Part shown: positions 9,000-18,663 of the stretch, piece by piece
Layout of the letters: every line of letters starts with the position of its first letter
Numbering within the stretch: the stretch's first letter is position 1
Assembly: GCA_018970725.1 (NCBI GenBank)
Contig: JAGWVU010000022.1
Location: 1-64,000, forward strand
Direction of reading: 5' to 3'
DNA length: 64,000 nt
Source: Verrucomicrobiota bacterium
GTDB taxonomy: Bacteria > Verrucomicrobiota > Verrucomicrobiia > Verrucomicrobiales > DEV007
Position numbers and translations under genes: made by a program
Notes under the pieces: model-generated
Told to the model about the DNA's origin: nothing
Seen by the model: only the letters and a program-made list of their open reading frames with translations
Database searches by the model: none

Positions 9000-11549
9000 A
9001 TGGGGCGCGTCGGACAGATGATCGGTCTGCTGGTTTGGGTCGTTGGGCGGTTGGACGCCGCCGCGGCGGTCGACTACGTCCGCGAGGTCAAGCCGGTGTT
9101 GCGGGAGCGCTGCCTGGCCTGTCACGGGGCACTCAAGCAGGGGGGCGGTTTGCGTCTCGACACCGCGGCGCGGCTCGCCTCGGGGGGGAAGCAGGGACCG
9201 GTGGTGGTGGCGGGTCGTCCGGAGGAGAGCCGGTTGTTGGAGCGCCTCACCTCAACGGATCCGGAGGAACGAATGCCGCGCGACGCCCCTCCCCTGACCC
9301 CGGAGCAGATCGAGGCCATCCGGGAGTGGATTGCCGGCGGGATGCGGGCCCCGTCGGATGAGCGGGAGGAGGCGGATCCGCGGGAGCATTGGGCCTTCCG
9401 CCGGATTGAGCGGCCGAAAAGCGTGGGCGCGGCCGGGGAAAACGGGATCGACGCCTGGCTCGGGGCGAAGCAGGCGAAGCTCCGGCTGCAGGCACAACCC
9501 GAAGCGGAGCGGGGCCTGCTGTTGCGGCGGTTGTATCTGGATTTGATCGGTCTGCCACCGACGGCCGGGCAGTTGGAAGACCCGCGGCCCTACCCGCAAA
9601 TCGTCGAGGAATTGCTCCAGAGCCCCCATCACGGGGAACGATGGGCGCGGCACTGGATGGACGTCTGGCGTTATACGGACTGGTATGGTCTGGGCACGCA
9701 ATTGCGCAACAGCCAGAAGCATTTGTGGCATTGGCGGGACTGGATCGTGGGATCACTGGCCGCGGACAAAGGCTACGACCGGATGATTCAGGAAATGCTG
9801 GCCGGAGACGAACTGGCGCCGGGCGACCCGGAAGCGATCCGGGCGACGGGATATCTGGCGAGAAACTACTATCTTTTCAACCGGACCACCTGGTTGGACG
9901 ACACCATCGAACATACCGGCAAGGCCTTCCTCGGCCTGACCCTGAACTGCGCGAAATGCCATGACCACAAGTATGATCCGATCTCCATGGTCGATTATTA
10001 CAACCTGCGCGCCATCTTCGAGCCGCATCAGGTGCGCCTGGATCCGGTCCCGGGCGTGACCGATTTTGAAAAGGATGGAATCCCCCGGGCGTTCGACAAC
10101 CATCCCGAGGCCCCGACTTATCTCCACCTCCGCGGAGACCCGGCCAATCCGGACAAGAGCGTGCCCATCGCTCCCGCCGTGCCCGCGATTTTCGCTGCAT
10201 TCGCTCCGCCCATCGTGCCGGTGGCGCTGCCACCCGGGGAATGGGCGCCGGCTTCCCGGGAACATGTGCCAAGGGACCGCATCGCTGCCGCCCGGGCCAA
10301 GATGGCAGAGGCCCTGCGCGAATGGGAGGCGGCCGCTTCCGCCAACCGAACGGATCCGGCGAAACCGATGGCCTGGCTGGAGGCCCGGGTTGCGAGCGCC
10401 CGGGCGGAGCTGGCGCATCTCGAAGCGGTCATTGCGGCGGACCGCGCGGCGCTGGACGCTCCCGACCCCGCTTTGGCGAAAACGGCGGCGCGCAAGGAAA
10501 GGGAGATGCGCCATGCCCAGGCCAAGCTGGAGGTCCTGACCCAAGAGAAGGCGGGAGACGCGAGGAAACTCGGGGCCGCCCGGACGGCGCTGGCCGCCTG
10601 CGAGAAGAAGCTGCAGGCGGACGACGCCGTCTACACGCCGTTGCGCGGCTCGAAAAAGGCCTTGGAAACGCCGGAGCACAACGACCACAGCTACCCGGCC
10701 ACCTATCCGTCCACCAGCACCGGGCGACGCCTCATGCTGGCCCGTTGGATCACCTCACGCGACAATCCGTTGACGGCGCGGGTCGCGGTCAATCAGGTTT
10801 GGATGCGCCACTTCGGGGAGCCCTTGGTGGAGACGGTCTTCGATTTCGGGCGTCAGGCGGCCCGGCCGGAACATCAGGACCTGCTGGACTGGCTGGCGGT
10901 GGAGTTCATCGAATCTGGGTGGAGTTTCCGGCACTTGCACCGGCTCATCGTGAACTCGGCGGCCTACCGGCGCTCCTCCGCCAGCGCCGGGGCCGACGCC
11001 GGGACGGTGGCGCAGGATCCGGCCAACCGGTTCTACTGGCGGGCCTTTCCGCGGCGCATGGAATCCCAGGTGGTGCGCGACAGCCTGCTCGGTCTGGCCG
11101 GCGAGCTGGACCCGAAAGTCGGGGGACCGGCGCTTCCTCTCAAGGAACCATCCCGGCGCCGGAGCCTTTACTTCGTGCATTCGCGGGACGAGGAGGACCG
11201 GTTGCTCTCGATCTTCGACAACGCGGACATCCTCCAATGTTATCGCCGGAGCGAGAGCATCGTGCCGCAACATGCGCTGGCCATGGCCAACAGCGCGCTC
11301 TCCCTGGACATGGCGGAGAGAATCGCGTTGCTATGGCCCGGATCGAGCCGGACGACCTTCGTCCGGGACGCGTTCCGGCTTCTCCTCGGCAGGGACCCGG
11401 ACGAAGAGGAGCGCGCCGCCTGCGAGGCGTTCACGGAGGAACTCGCCGCCCTCGACACGGTGCGCCGCGCCCCGTCCCCGGAAACGAGGATCCGCGCACG
11501 GTTGGTGCATGCGGTCCTCAATCATAACGATTTCATCACCATCCGCTGA
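9000..11549 (+). CDS. DUF1549/DUF1553 (planctomycete-type cytochrome c) secreted protein
   Basis: An 849-residue protein. I start it at ATG 9000, which gives a hydrophobic signal peptide (GLLVWVVG, then DAAAA); the frame upstream to 8853 lacks such features. C38-x2-C41-H42 is the single haem-binding motif of the PSCyt1 domain. The DUF1549 domain follows and carries a second [11 protein letters not shown] motif near residue 316. A Lys/Ala/Glu-rich, probably coiled-coil linker spans ~430-520, and the DUF1553 domain lies towards the end ([35 protein letters not shown]). These domains occur in Planctomycetota and Verrucomicrobiota, almost always paired with DUF1501 proteins as here, and are thought to take part in oxidative polysaccharide degradation; the actual reaction is unproven. 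The gap to the next gene is 6 bases. It is divergent from the monooxygenase operon with 91 bases between starts. Confidence 0.9.
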   Translation: MGRVGQMIGLLVWVVGRLDAAAAVDYVREVKPVLRERCLACHGALKQGGGLRLDTAARLASGGKQGPVVVAGRPEESRLLERLTSTDPEERMPRDAPPLTPEQIEAIREWIAGGMRAPSDEREEADPREHWAFRRIERPKSVGAAGENGIDAWLGAKQAKLRLQAQPEAERGLLLRRLYLDLIGLPPTAGQLEDPRPYPQIVEELLQSPHHGERWARHWMDVWRYTDWYGLGTQLRNSQKHLWHWRDWIVGSLAADKGYDRMIQEMLAGDELAPGDPEAIRATGYLARNYYLFNRTTWLDDTIEHTGKAFLGLTLNCAKCHDHKYDPISMVDYYNLRAIFEPHQVRLDPVPGVTDFEKDGIPRAFDNHPEAPTYLHLRGDPANPDKSVPIAPAVPAIFAAFAPPIVPVALPPGEWAPASREHVPRDRIAAARAKMAEALREWEAAASANRTDPAKPMAWLEARVASARAELAHLEAVIAADRAALDAPDPALAKTAARKEREMRHAQAKLEVLTQEKAGDARKLGAARTALAACEKKLQADDAVYTPLRGSKKALETPEHNDHSYPATYPSTSTGRRLMLARWITSRDNPLTARVAVNQVWMRHFGEPLVETVFDFGRQAARPEHQDLLDWLAVEFIESGWSFRHLHRLIVNSAAYRRSSASAGADAGTVAQDPANRFYWRAFPRRMESQVVRDSLLGLAGELDPKVGGPALPLKEPSRRRSLYFVHSRDEEDRLLSIFDNADILQCYRRSESIVPQHALAMANSALSLDMAERIALLWPGSSRTTFVRDAFRLLLGRDPDEEERAACEAFTEELAALDTVRRAPSPETRIRARLVHAVLNHNDFITIR

Positions 11550-11555
11550 CGGCCC

Positions 11556-12992
11556 ATGGATCCGGACTCTCACGCTTTCCTGACACGCCGCCATCTCTTG
11601 CACCGCGCCGGATGGGGATTTGGCGGGCTGGCGCTCGGATCGATGTTGCTTCGGGAGAGCCGGGGGGCGGCGGTGCCCGGAGGAAACCCCACGTTCGCCC
11701 CCAAAGCGAAGAGCGTGATCTGGCTCTTCATGCGGGGCGGGGTGAGCCACCTGGAAAGTTTCGATCCGAAACCCGCGCTCAACCTTTACGGGGGAAAATC
11801 GATCTCCGAGACGCCCCACGCGTCCGTGCTGGACCCGGAGAAACGGAAGAAGGTGCGGGTGGTGGTGGTGAACGACGCCAACGGTCAGCAGCGCCACAAG
11901 ATCTATCCCCTGCAGGTCGGGTTTCGCCAACATGGGGAGAGCGGGATCGCCGTCAGCGACTGGTTTCCGCACATCGGTTCCTGCATCGACGACATCGCGG
12001 TGATCCGTTCCATGTGGACGACGGACGACAACCATGGGGCGCAGGTCCAGTTTCATTCGGGTCGCCACATGTTGGATCCGCGGGTGCCGACGATCGGGGC
12101 TTGGGTAAACTACGGCCTGGGCACGCTGAACGAGAACCTCCCGCAATTCATCAACATTGGTCCGCGGTTTTTCGATACCCGGGACGGGCATTATCTGGGA
12201 CCGGCCTACGACGCGGTGAAGCTGAAGATCGACCCGAAGAATCCGCTCGACTACGCGTCGCCGGAGCGGGAATTCCCGGCGGAGGAACAGCGGCTCGGGT
12301 TCGCCCTGATGAATCGGCTGAACCGGTTGAACCGGGCGCACCATCCCGGCGACAGCGCCCTTGAAGCCCGCATCAAGAGTTATGAACTGGCCTACCGGAT
12401 GCAGACGGCGGTGCCGGGCGTCATCGATTTCAGCCGGGAGACGGAGGCGACCAAAGCGCTCTACGGGTTCGACCAAGCAGCGACCCGGCCGTTCGCCGAA
12501 CAGTTGCTGGCGGCGCGACGGTTCGTCGAGCAGGGCGTCCGCTTCATCCAGATCATGCATGGGGACGGTGCGGCCGGTGCCTGGGACAGCCATTCCAGGA
12601 TCAAATCGACCCACGCCCAACTCGCGATGCAGGTCGATCGCCCCATCTCCGGACTCCTCAAGGACCTGAAACGCCGCGGTTTGCTGGACGAGACCCTCGT
12701 GGTTTTCGGGACGGAATTCGGGCGCACCCCGGGTTCCCAGGGAGCCGACGGTCGCGATCATCATCCCTACGGTTTCAGCGTCTGGATGGCCGGGGGCGGC
12801 ATCAAGGGCGGGATCACCCACGGCAGCACCGATGAACTCGGCTTCCATGCGGTCGAGCATCCGCACTACGTGACCGACATCCACGCCACCCTGCTGCACC
12901 AGATGGGGTTGCACGCCCATCATCTGGAGGTCCCCGGCCACAAACGGCTCGAGCAGGACTTCGGCTCCGTGATCCATCCGATCATCGCCTGA
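11556..12992 (+). CDS. DUF1501 sulfatase-like protein with Tat signal
   Basis: This 478-residue protein starts with a twin-arginine leader (T10-R11-R12-H, then [13 protein letters not shown]), so it is exported folded. The body shows DUF1501 landmarks: [34 protein letters not shown], the E-F-G-R-T-P motif at about residues 387-392 and [21 protein letters not shown]. The family is related to the alkaline phosphatase/sulfatase superfamily, with the His/Asp residues likely to bind metal. It follows the DUF1549/1553 gene by six bases and is surely cotranscribed; this pair is a standard PVC-phylum unit. Substrate is unknown. It is convergent with the AraC-type regulator, 38 bases away. Confidence 0.92.
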   Translation: MDPDSHAFLTRRHLLHRAGWGFGGLALGSMLLRESRGAAVPGGNPTFAPKAKSVIWLFMRGGVSHLESFDPKPALNLYGGKSISETPHASVLDPEKRKKVRVVVVNDANGQQRHKIYPLQVGFRQHGESGIAVSDWFPHIGSCIDDIAVIRSMWTTDDNHGAQVQFHSGRHMLDPRVPTIGAWVNYGLGTLNENLPQFINIGPRFFDTRDGHYLGPAYDAVKLKIDPKNPLDYASPEREFPAEEQRLGFALMNRLNRLNRAHHPGDSALEARIKSYELAYRMQTAVPGVIDFSRETEATKALYGFDQAATRPFAEQLLAARRFVEQGVRFIQIMHGDGAAGAWDSHSRIKSTHAQLAMQVDRPISGLLKDLKRRGLLDETLVVFGTEFGRTPGSQGADGRDHHPYGFSVWMAGGGIKGGITHGSTDELGFHAVEHPHYVTDIHATLLHQMGLHAHHLEVPGHKRLEQDFGSVIHPIIA

Positions 12993-13030
12993 ACCGCCTT
13001 TCCCGATGCGATCCGTTCCCGGATGCGGCC

Positions 13031-14206
13031 TCAGCGGCTCCGCCCTCCGGCTTGACGGCGCCAGGCGCCCGGCGTGCAGCCATGGCTGAGCTTGAAGGCC
13101 GCCTGGAGATAATGACTGTGGATGAACCCGGTCTGCGCGGCGATCCCCTCGATCGTCAGATCGGTTTCCCGGAGCAGTCGCTCGACCTCGCGAAAGCGGA
13201 CCCGGTTGATCTCCTCCTTCGGACTCCGCTGCAGCGCGGCCTTCATGCGCCGGTCCAGCGTGGTGCGGGAAACGTGCAGGCGCCGACAGAGGTCCGCCAC
13301 GCCCAGACCGTCGGCGGCTTCCTCCCGGATGATCCGCGCGGCGGTGGCGACGAGCGCGTCGTTGATCACGAATTCATCCGAGGAACGCCGGATCACGATG
13401 CCCTTGGGCGCGATCAAGACCGGCCGATCCGGCGCTTCCCCACCGCGCATGAGCCGATCCAGCAAGGCGGCCGCCGCATAACCGACACCTTCTCCATCGA
13501 ACTGCACGCTGGTCAAGGGGGGATTCGAGAACTGACAGAGCGTCTCCTCGTTCTCCGCGCCCACCACGGCCACTTCCTCCGGGACCGCAATGCCCGACCT
13601 CTGGCAAACGTCGAGCAACCGGACCCCGAGCTGGTCGTTGGCGGCGAAGATGGCCACTGGTTTGGGCAACCCGCCGAGCCAGGCCTTCAACTGACGCTGG
13701 CTGCCCTCCCAGTCGGCCGTATGCTCGGAAGAAGTCTCCGGAAGTTCGGAACAGGAACAGCCCGCCCCTTCCACCGCCCCGATGAAATTCCGCACCCTTT
13801 CCTCGAAGAACGGTTCCGAGCGGAGACTGTAGACCCCGAATGACCGGTAGCCCCTCTCGTGGAAATGCCGCGCCACGGCTTGACCGATGCGGGCGTTGTC
13901 CATCCCGATGAAGGGGCGGCGCCCCTGATCCCGGCTCGAACGAATCTCCACTGCGGGCAATCCGGTGGCGTCGATCAGTTCGGACATCTCCCGCGTGAAG
14001 GTGCGGGTGATGAGTCCATCCCCGTCCCAAGTCGAGAGCCAGGGAGGCGGCGCGGAGTCGAGCGAACGCAACTCGATGAACGTGGACCACGGCCCGTGGG
14101 CGGCGACGTAGCGGCTCACCCCGCCGAGGATCTCGCGGGCGTAGGTCCGGGTGGTTTCGATGAGCAGAGCCACCCTGGGGACGTTCTGAAGGAGGGGGCG
14201 GCTCAT
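13031..14206 (-). CDS. XylR-type regulator: LacI-like sensor domain plus AraC HTH
   Basis: A 391-residue regulator. The first ~280 residues are a periplasmic-binding-protein-like sensor opening with RVALLIETTRTYAREILGG and containing PVAIFAANDQLGVRLLD, as in the sugar-binding part of LacI and XylR. The last ~110 residues are an AraC/XylS double helix-turn-helix (LGVADLCRRLHVSRTTLDRRM, then TDLTIEGIAAQTGFIHSHYLQAAFK). This N-sensor/C-AraC order is that of E. coli XylR and is common in Verrucomicrobiota and Planctomycetota sugar loci. I choose ATG 14206 because XylR-like proteins begin close to this point; ATG 14272 is an alternative. It diverges from the DJ-1 gene and may control the neighbouring oxidoreductase and DUF1501 operons. 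Confidence 0.88.
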   Translation of the reverse strand: MSRPLLQNVPRVALLIETTRTYAREILGGVSRYVAAHGPWSTFIELRSLDSAPPPWLSTWDGDGLITRTFTREMSELIDATGLPAVEIRSSRDQGRRPFIGMDNARIGQAVARHFHERGYRSFGVYSLRSEPFFEERVRNFIGAVEGAGCSCSELPETSSEHTADWEGSQRQLKAWLGGLPKPVAIFAANDQLGVRLLDVCQRSGIAVPEEVAVVGAENEETLCQFSNPPLTSVQFDGEGVGYAAAALLDRLMRGGEAPDRPVLIAPKGIVIRRSSDEFVINDALVATAARIIREEAADGLGVADLCRRLHVSRTTLDRRMKAALQRSPKEEINRVRFREVERLLRETDLTIEGIAAQTGFIHSHYLQAAFKLSHGCTPGAWRRQAGGRSR

Positions 14207-14298
14207 GCGGCGGCCATTTTGATGAAAAATCTTACTTTTGGTGCGACAAAGCTGCATTGGCGTCAAGTTCAAACGCCGCTAGGATTTAGGATTGCATC

Positions 14299-14865
14299 AT
14301 GACCGAACCGAAAGTTCTCATTGTCGTGGGTGACGCCACCGAAACCGTGGATACCCTCTACCCCTTCTACCGAATCATCGAGGCCGGTTTTCAACCGGTG
14401 GTGGCCGCCCCGGAGAAGCGCAAATACCAGATGGTGTTGCACGAGGTCAAACCCGGTTGGACGATCACCAAGGAATGGGAGGGATATACGATCGATGCGG
14501 ACATCGCCTTCAAGGACATCCGGCCGGAGGAGTATGCCTCGATCTTCTTCAGCGGCGGCCGGGCCCCTGAATATATCCGTGAGGATGAAGATCTTCTCCG
14601 CATCACCCGCTGGTTTTGGGAACATCAAAAGCCGATGGCCAGCGTTTGTCACGGGGTTGAAATCCCGGCCCGGGCGGGGATCGTCAACGGGTTGCGAATG
14701 GCGACGGTGGCGAAGTGCAAGTTTGACTTGGAGATTTGCGGTGGCATCTATGTGAACGAGCCCTGCGTGATCGACCGGCACATGGTCAGCGGCCGGACGT
14801 ATCATGATAGCGGGCATTTCGTGGGACCTTGGATCCGGATGATTGAGGAATCCCTCAAGGCCTGA
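14299..14865 (+). CDS. DJ-1/PfpI family protein (class I amidotransferase-like fold)
   Basis: This 188-residue protein has the DJ-1/PfpI fold: VLIVVGDATE with the conserved acidic residue E15, then SIFFSGGRAPEY, and the nucleophile elbow ASVCHG with C117 followed by H118. Members act as glyoxalases/deglycases, peptidases or stress chaperones, and these cannot be told apart here. The Cys-His-Glu set is intact, so catalysis is likely. It is divergent from the XylR-like regulator, with about 90 bases between the preferred starts, so it may be a direct target. A single-gene unit is likely, as 153 bases separate it from the next gene. Confidence 0.87.
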   Translation: MTEPKVLIVVGDATETVDTLYPFYRIIEAGFQPVVAAPEKRKYQMVLHEVKPGWTITKEWEGYTIDADIAFKDIRPEEYASIFFSGGRAPEYIREDEDLLRITRWFWEHQKPMASVCHGVEIPARAGIVNGLRMATVAKCKFDLEICGGIYVNEPCVIDRHMVSGRTYHDSGHFVGPWIRMIEESLKA

Positions 14866-15018
14866 GCCCGGATTCCTCTCATGAACACACTATGTTGGCG
14901 CGGCAGCCCGGCGGGTTAACGGCGTTGGACAATCCTCACGCGGCCATCCTTCACCTTTTTGGCGTGGCTTGACTATCCTCAGTTCTTCTAACAACGGGCT
15001 CGAAAGCCTCCTCACCTC

Positions 15019-16827
15019 ATGCCTGTCATCACACCGGACACCTTACAGGATTCTTACGATGTCGTCATCGTCGGCTCGGGGGCGGGCGGAGGACAGACCG
15101 CTTACACCCTCACCATGGAAGGAGTGAAAGTGCTTCTTCTGGAGGCCGGGCGCTCTTTCGATGTGCAAAGCGAGGCGGCGATGTTGCAGTGGCCGAGCCA
15201 GGCGCCCCTCCGGGGAGAGCGCACGCCTGACAAACAATACGGTTTCCACGACTGTTCCATTCACAGCGGTTGGGAAATCCCGGGCGAACCCTATACCAAC
15301 GCAAACGCCGATCCGGGCAGCCAATTCAAGTGGTGGCGCCAGCGCATGATGGGCGGACGGACCAACCACTGGGGCCGGATTTCCCTGCGCAACGGCCCTT
15401 TCGATTTCAAACCGCACACCCGCTGGGGCCTCGGGTTCGACTGGCCCATCGGTTATGACGACCTCGCCCCCTATTATGACAAGGTGGAGATGCTCATCGG
15501 TGTGTTCGGCACCAGCGAGGGAATCGAAAACTCACCGGATTCCCCGCCGGGCGTCCTGCTGCCCGCCCCGAAACTCCGGGTGGGAGAGTTGTATGCGAGG
15601 AAACATGGCGCCAGGGCGGGCGCGCGGATCGTCTCCATTCATCGGGCGGTCCTGACCCAGCCACAGGACGCGGAAGGCATTCCGCAAAAACTGCACCCCG
15701 GCAATGCGAAGGCCCAGAGGATTCTCCGTGAGTCCATGGCGACACGGGCCCCTTGTTTCTGGGCCACCGATTGCCACCGCGGCTGCGCCATCCGGGCCAA
15801 TTACGACTCCCAAACGGTGCACCTCCGCCCCGCCCTGCAAACCGGAAACCTCGACATCCTGCCGAATGCCATGGTGCGCGAGGTGACGGTCGGCAAGGAC
15901 GGAAAAGCCACCGGGGTGACGTTCATTGACAAAACCACCGGACGCGAGGGGCATGCCAGGGGACGCGCCGTGGTGCTGGCGGCCAGCGCCATGGAATCGG
16001 TCCGCCTGTTGCTCAACTCCACCTCCAATCTCTTTCCGCAGGGCCTCGCAAACTCCAGCGGGAAGGTTGGGAAATATATCACGGATTCCGTATCCAGCAG
16101 CTTGGGTGCCCACATCCCCGCCTTTGAGGGGATGCCGGTGCACAATGAGGACGGAGCCGGCCCGCATGCCTATGTGCCGTGGACGCGCCACGCCCAAAAC
16201 CGGAAGGGCGCGTTCGGTTTCCCCGGCGGTTACCACCTCGAATTCACCACCGGCCGCCAGATGCCCTCGCTCCAGGTGGTGAGCGGCATCGATTCCCGTG
16301 CCGGCAGCGCGACCGTATTGTTCGGCAGGAAGCTCCGTGAAGAAGCCCGCCGCTTTTATGGCGCGCAACTCGGCTTCGGGGCCCAGGGCACCATGCTGCC
16401 AAACGACGATTGTTACACTGAGTTGGATCCCGTGCTCAAGGACCAGTGGGGCATCCCCGTCCTGCGGTTCCATTGGAAATGGTCTGACTTCGAACTGAAC
16501 CAAGTGCGCCACCAGCAGGCTCACATCCGTGAACTGCTCGAGGCGCTCGGCGGCAAGGTGTCCGGCAAGGCGGATCCCGATCCGCGCGACGCCATCCGCC
16601 AAGGCGGCACCGTGATCCACGAGGTCGGTGGGGCCATCATGGGGCATGACCCGGCCAGCTCGGTCTCCAACCCTTGGAGCCAGGCCTGGGACGTGAAGAA
16701 TCTCTTCTTCGCCGATGGCGCTCCATTTGCCAGCACCGCCGACAAAAACCCGACGCTCACCATCATGGCCCTCGCCTGGCGCATGGCCGATCACCTCCTT
16801 TCCGAACTCAAACACCAGAACCTCTGA
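15019..16827 (+). CDS. GMC family oxidoreductase (gluconate 2-dehydrogenase-type flavoprotein)
   Basis: A 602-residue FAD enzyme. YDVVIVGSGAGGGQ (G19-x-G21-x2-G24) is the dinucleotide-binding motif, MMGGRTNHWGRISLR is the second GMC signature, and the C-terminal KNLFFADGAPFASTADKNPTLTIMA is the typical FAD/active-site segment preceded by VIHEVGGAIMGHD, which supplies the catalytic His. The size and the partner gene match the membrane gluconate/2-keto-gluconate dehydrogenase type rather than soluble choline oxidases. The stop overlaps the start of the next gene by one base (TGATG), and that gene encodes a gluconate-dehydrogenase subunit-3-like protein. No cytochrome c subunit gene follows in the window. 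No signal peptide is seen; the protein may hitchhike through Tat with its partner. Confidence 0.9.
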   Translation: MPVITPDTLQDSYDVVIVGSGAGGGQTAYTLTMEGVKVLLLEAGRSFDVQSEAAMLQWPSQAPLRGERTPDKQYGFHDCSIHSGWEIPGEPYTNANADPGSQFKWWRQRMMGGRTNHWGRISLRNGPFDFKPHTRWGLGFDWPIGYDDLAPYYDKVEMLIGVFGTSEGIENSPDSPPGVLLPAPKLRVGELYARKHGARAGARIVSIHRAVLTQPQDAEGIPQKLHPGNAKAQRILRESMATRAPCFWATDCHRGCAIRANYDSQTVHLRPALQTGNLDILPNAMVREVTVGKDGKATGVTFIDKTTGREGHARGRAVVLAASAMESVRLLLNSTSNLFPQGLANSSGKVGKYITDSVSSSLGAHIPAFEGMPVHNEDGAGPHAYVPWTRHAQNRKGAFGFPGGYHLEFTTGRQMPSLQVVSGIDSRAGSATVLFGRKLREEARRFYGAQLGFGAQGTMLPNDDCYTELDPVLKDQWGIPVLRFHWKWSDFELNQVRHQQAHIRELLEALGGKVSGKADPDPRDAIRQGGTVIHEVGGAIMGHDPASSVSNPWSQAWDVKNLFFADGAPFASTADKNPTLTIMALAWRMADHLLSELKHQNL

Positions 16828-17465
16828 TGGCCAAGCCCGACCCGCTTCCCCGCATCAGCCGCCGCGCCTCCCTCCAATGGATGCTCGGGGCCACCGCCGC
16901 CTTGGCCACACCGGAGGCCTCCCTTCACGCGGCCCCGCCTCCCACCGCCAAGGGCTATGGGCCCGACCCCAGCATGGTCACGCTCTACAAACCCGGAGAT
17001 GTCTGGCCGCTCACCCTGAGCGAACCCCAGCGCCGCACGACCCGCGCACTGTGCGATCTCATCCTGCCCGCGGACGAAACCTCTCCGGCCGCCTCCGCAC
17101 TGGGAGTGCCGGACTTCATCGATGAGTGGATCAGCTCCCCTTACCCGGCCCAAGCCGCCGACCGCCCCCTGCTTCTTGAGGGACTGGCCTGGCTCGACGA
17201 GGATGCGGTCCGCCGCTGCGGAAAACCCTTCGCGGATCTGACCGCCGGACAGCAGGAAGCCATCGCCAACGATTTGGCCACGCTCCCCCCCGCGCCCGAA
17301 CACAAGAGAGCGGCCGCCTTTTTCAAGCGCTTCCGCGACCTGACCGCGGGCGGTTACTACACCACGCCCGAGGGGTCCCGAACCCTCGGTTATGTCGGCA
17401 ACCTCCCGCTCGCCAGCTTCGAAGGTCCCCCGCCCGAAGCCCTGCGGCACGTTGGTCTGATTTGA
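16827..17465 (+). CDS. Gluconate 2-dehydrogenase subunit 3-like protein, Tat-exported
   Basis: The 212-residue product begins with a twin-arginine signal (ISRRASLQWMLGATAALA) and has the subunit-3 landmarks LTLSEPQRRTTRALCDLILPADETSPAASALGVPDFID and FKRFRDLTAGGYYTTPEG near the end. In known three-subunit sugar dehydrogenases this small subunit is needed for export and assembly of the flavoprotein through the Tat pathway. The ATG overlaps the stop of the GMC gene by one base, so coupled translation is expected. The frame runs further upstream to 16674, but that portion lies inside the GMC gene and has no family features. Confidence 0.88.
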   Translation: MAKPDPLPRISRRASLQWMLGATAALATPEASLHAAPPPTAKGYGPDPSMVTLYKPGDVWPLTLSEPQRRTTRALCDLILPADETSPAASALGVPDFIDEWISSPYPAQAADRPLLLEGLAWLDEDAVRRCGKPFADLTAGQQEAIANDLATLPPAPEHKRAAAFFKRFRDLTAGGYYTTPEGSRTLGYVGNLPLASFEGPPPEALRHVGLI

Positions 17466-17491
17466 ATCTGGCACTTCCTCCCTGCGATGTG

Positions 17492-17511
17492 GAAACCGGC
17501 CTTCCGGTTTC
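17492..17511. terminator. Bidirectional hairpin between convergent genes
   Basis: GAAACCGG (17492-17499), loop CCTT, CCGGTTTC (17504-17511): a perfect 8-bp stem. It sits 27 bases after the subunit-3 stop and touches the stop codon of the minus-strand gene (17510-17512). There is no U tract. Confidence 0.55.
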
Positions 17512-18031
17512 AGCTCCCTCCGAGCTTCCCTTCCATCCACCGCATCCATTGGTTCAGCACACCGGATTGCACCATGAGGAATAGGAAGAAGAACAGGTGC
17601 AGAACGATGAAAAGCTGAGGCATCCGGCGCTCGAAAGAACCATGCTTCAGCCCCTCGCATTCCTTGTACTCATCCAAATAAGGTCGCACCACCAAGTGCT
17701 TCTCGATTTCGTGAATGATCTTGTACTTCGCGTCAAGACGCTTAGATTGGGAAGCCAGAACGCACAACCAAACGTGCGCCAGAATCATGCCACTCAGCGG
17801 AAGTCCCAGCAGAAGCAAATACTCTTGGGGACCGGCTTTGAATCCCTCTCCATACAACACAAATCCGGCCGCCCCGAAGATCGCGGTATTGATCCCCGCG
17901 TAGAAACGATTAGCCTCGGCACGACGATCAACCAACCGCTCAGTACAATTGGCATAGTTCGCGAGCTGACGCTCGAGAATCTCGAGGTTGGGCTCCGCTT
18001 CCCGAGTGCATTTGCGGACATCGTCTTCCAT
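17510..18031 (-). CDS. Small membrane protein, RipA-like
   Basis: A 173-residue protein with three likely membrane segments (FYAGINTAIFGAAGFVLY, YLLLLGLPLSGMILAHVWLCVLA, LFIVLHLFFFLFLMVQSGVL). The layout N-R-F-x3-I-N-T-A, then SKRLDAKYKIIHEIEKHLVVRPYLDEYK, resembles the RipA-family octameric membrane proteins, a poorly characterised group. An N-terminal amphipathic stretch with repeated Glu/Arg probably forms a helix. ATG 18031 is preferred; a TTG at 18061 would add ten residues and would begin only six bases after the DUF4112 gene. It is the last gene of a probable rho-DUF4112-membrane protein transcript. Function is unknown. Confidence 0.7.
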   Translation of the reverse strand: MEDDVRKCTREAEPNLEILERQLANYANCTERLVDRRAEANRFYAGINTAIFGAAGFVLYGEGFKAGPQEYLLLLGLPLSGMILAHVWLCVLASQSKRLDAKYKIIHEIEKHLVVRPYLDEYKECEGLKHGSFERRMPQLFIVLHLFFFLFLMVQSGVLNQWMRWMEGKLGGS

Positions 18032-18067
18032 GAGGATTTCCGGAGTAACCGATGCTCCCAACTGACG

Positions 18068-18655
18068 TCAAGGAAGTTTTAACGGCGGCAGCCAGCCTCC
18101 GGAGTGTTCTGCGAGGAACTTGAGCAACAAAACCCAAAGCATCATGTTCACGAGCAGGGCCCCCGCGACAAAGATTCCCAAAAACATCACCACGGGCACG
18201 ACCCGCCACCAGCTGGCCGGTTCGCCACGATCGACCGCCTGACGCAAATACCCGTTGATGATGTCCCGATTGCGCGAATTGCTCCGGAAGAAGACCGAGA
18301 AAATGTTGCCCACCACGGGCACGGAGCCGAACCCGGCGTTCAAAAGGATATTCCCCGCGATGGCAACCATCGCACCGAAGGGAAGGCCACGGCGCAGGGC
18401 TTCGACCAAGGCGACGACGGAGACGCTGTTCGTCACGGCATCCCCAACGGGAACTCCGACGGCCGAAAAGGCACCGAGCAGCGGGTCCAGGCCGATTTTG
18501 ACGTCGGTGCCGGGGATGGGAATGACCTCGTCCATGATCCAAGCCACGAGGCCGGCTGCCTTCGCCTTGGTCTTTTCCTCCTGAGCCGGAGGATCCCCCG
18601 AAGGAGCGACCAAAACGCCGGGCCGGGGCGATGGCTCTGGAGCGGCGGAGGGCAT
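18068..18655 (-). CDS. DUF4112 membrane protein
   Basis: This 195-residue protein shows the DUF4112 core: IMDEVIPIPGTDVKIGLDPLLGAFSAVGVPVGDA, then GNILLNAGFGSVPVVGNIFSVFFRSNSRN. A final membrane helix (VVPVVMFLGIFVAGALLVNMMLWVLLLKFL) follows. The first ~35 residues are Pro/Ala-rich and probably disordered. ATG 18655 lies eight bases after the rho stop codon, so the two genes are almost certainly cotranscribed. The frame continues upstream inside rho, where it is a shadow. Role is unknown; DUF4112 proteins are small bacterial integral membrane proteins. Confidence 0.8.
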   Translation of the reverse strand: MPSAAPEPSPRPGVLVAPSGDPPAQEEKTKAKAAGLVAWIMDEVIPIPGTDVKIGLDPLLGAFSAVGVPVGDAVTNSVSVVALVEALRRGLPFGAMVAIAGNILLNAGFGSVPVVGNIFSVFFRSNSRNRDIINGYLRQAVDRGEPASWWRVVPVVMFLGIFVAGALLVNMMLWVLLLKFLAEHSGGWLPPLKLP

Positions 18656-18663
18656 CGCTGCGC

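Noticed and set aside
11331-12977. A 548-codon minus-strand open frame opposite the DUF1501 gene
   Set aside because: The plus strand encodes a complete DUF1501 protein with Tat signal; the antisense frame has no features.
15532-16815. A 427-codon minus-strand frame opposite the GMC oxidoreductase
   Set aside because: The plus-strand gene has all FAD and active-site motifs; the antisense frame has none.
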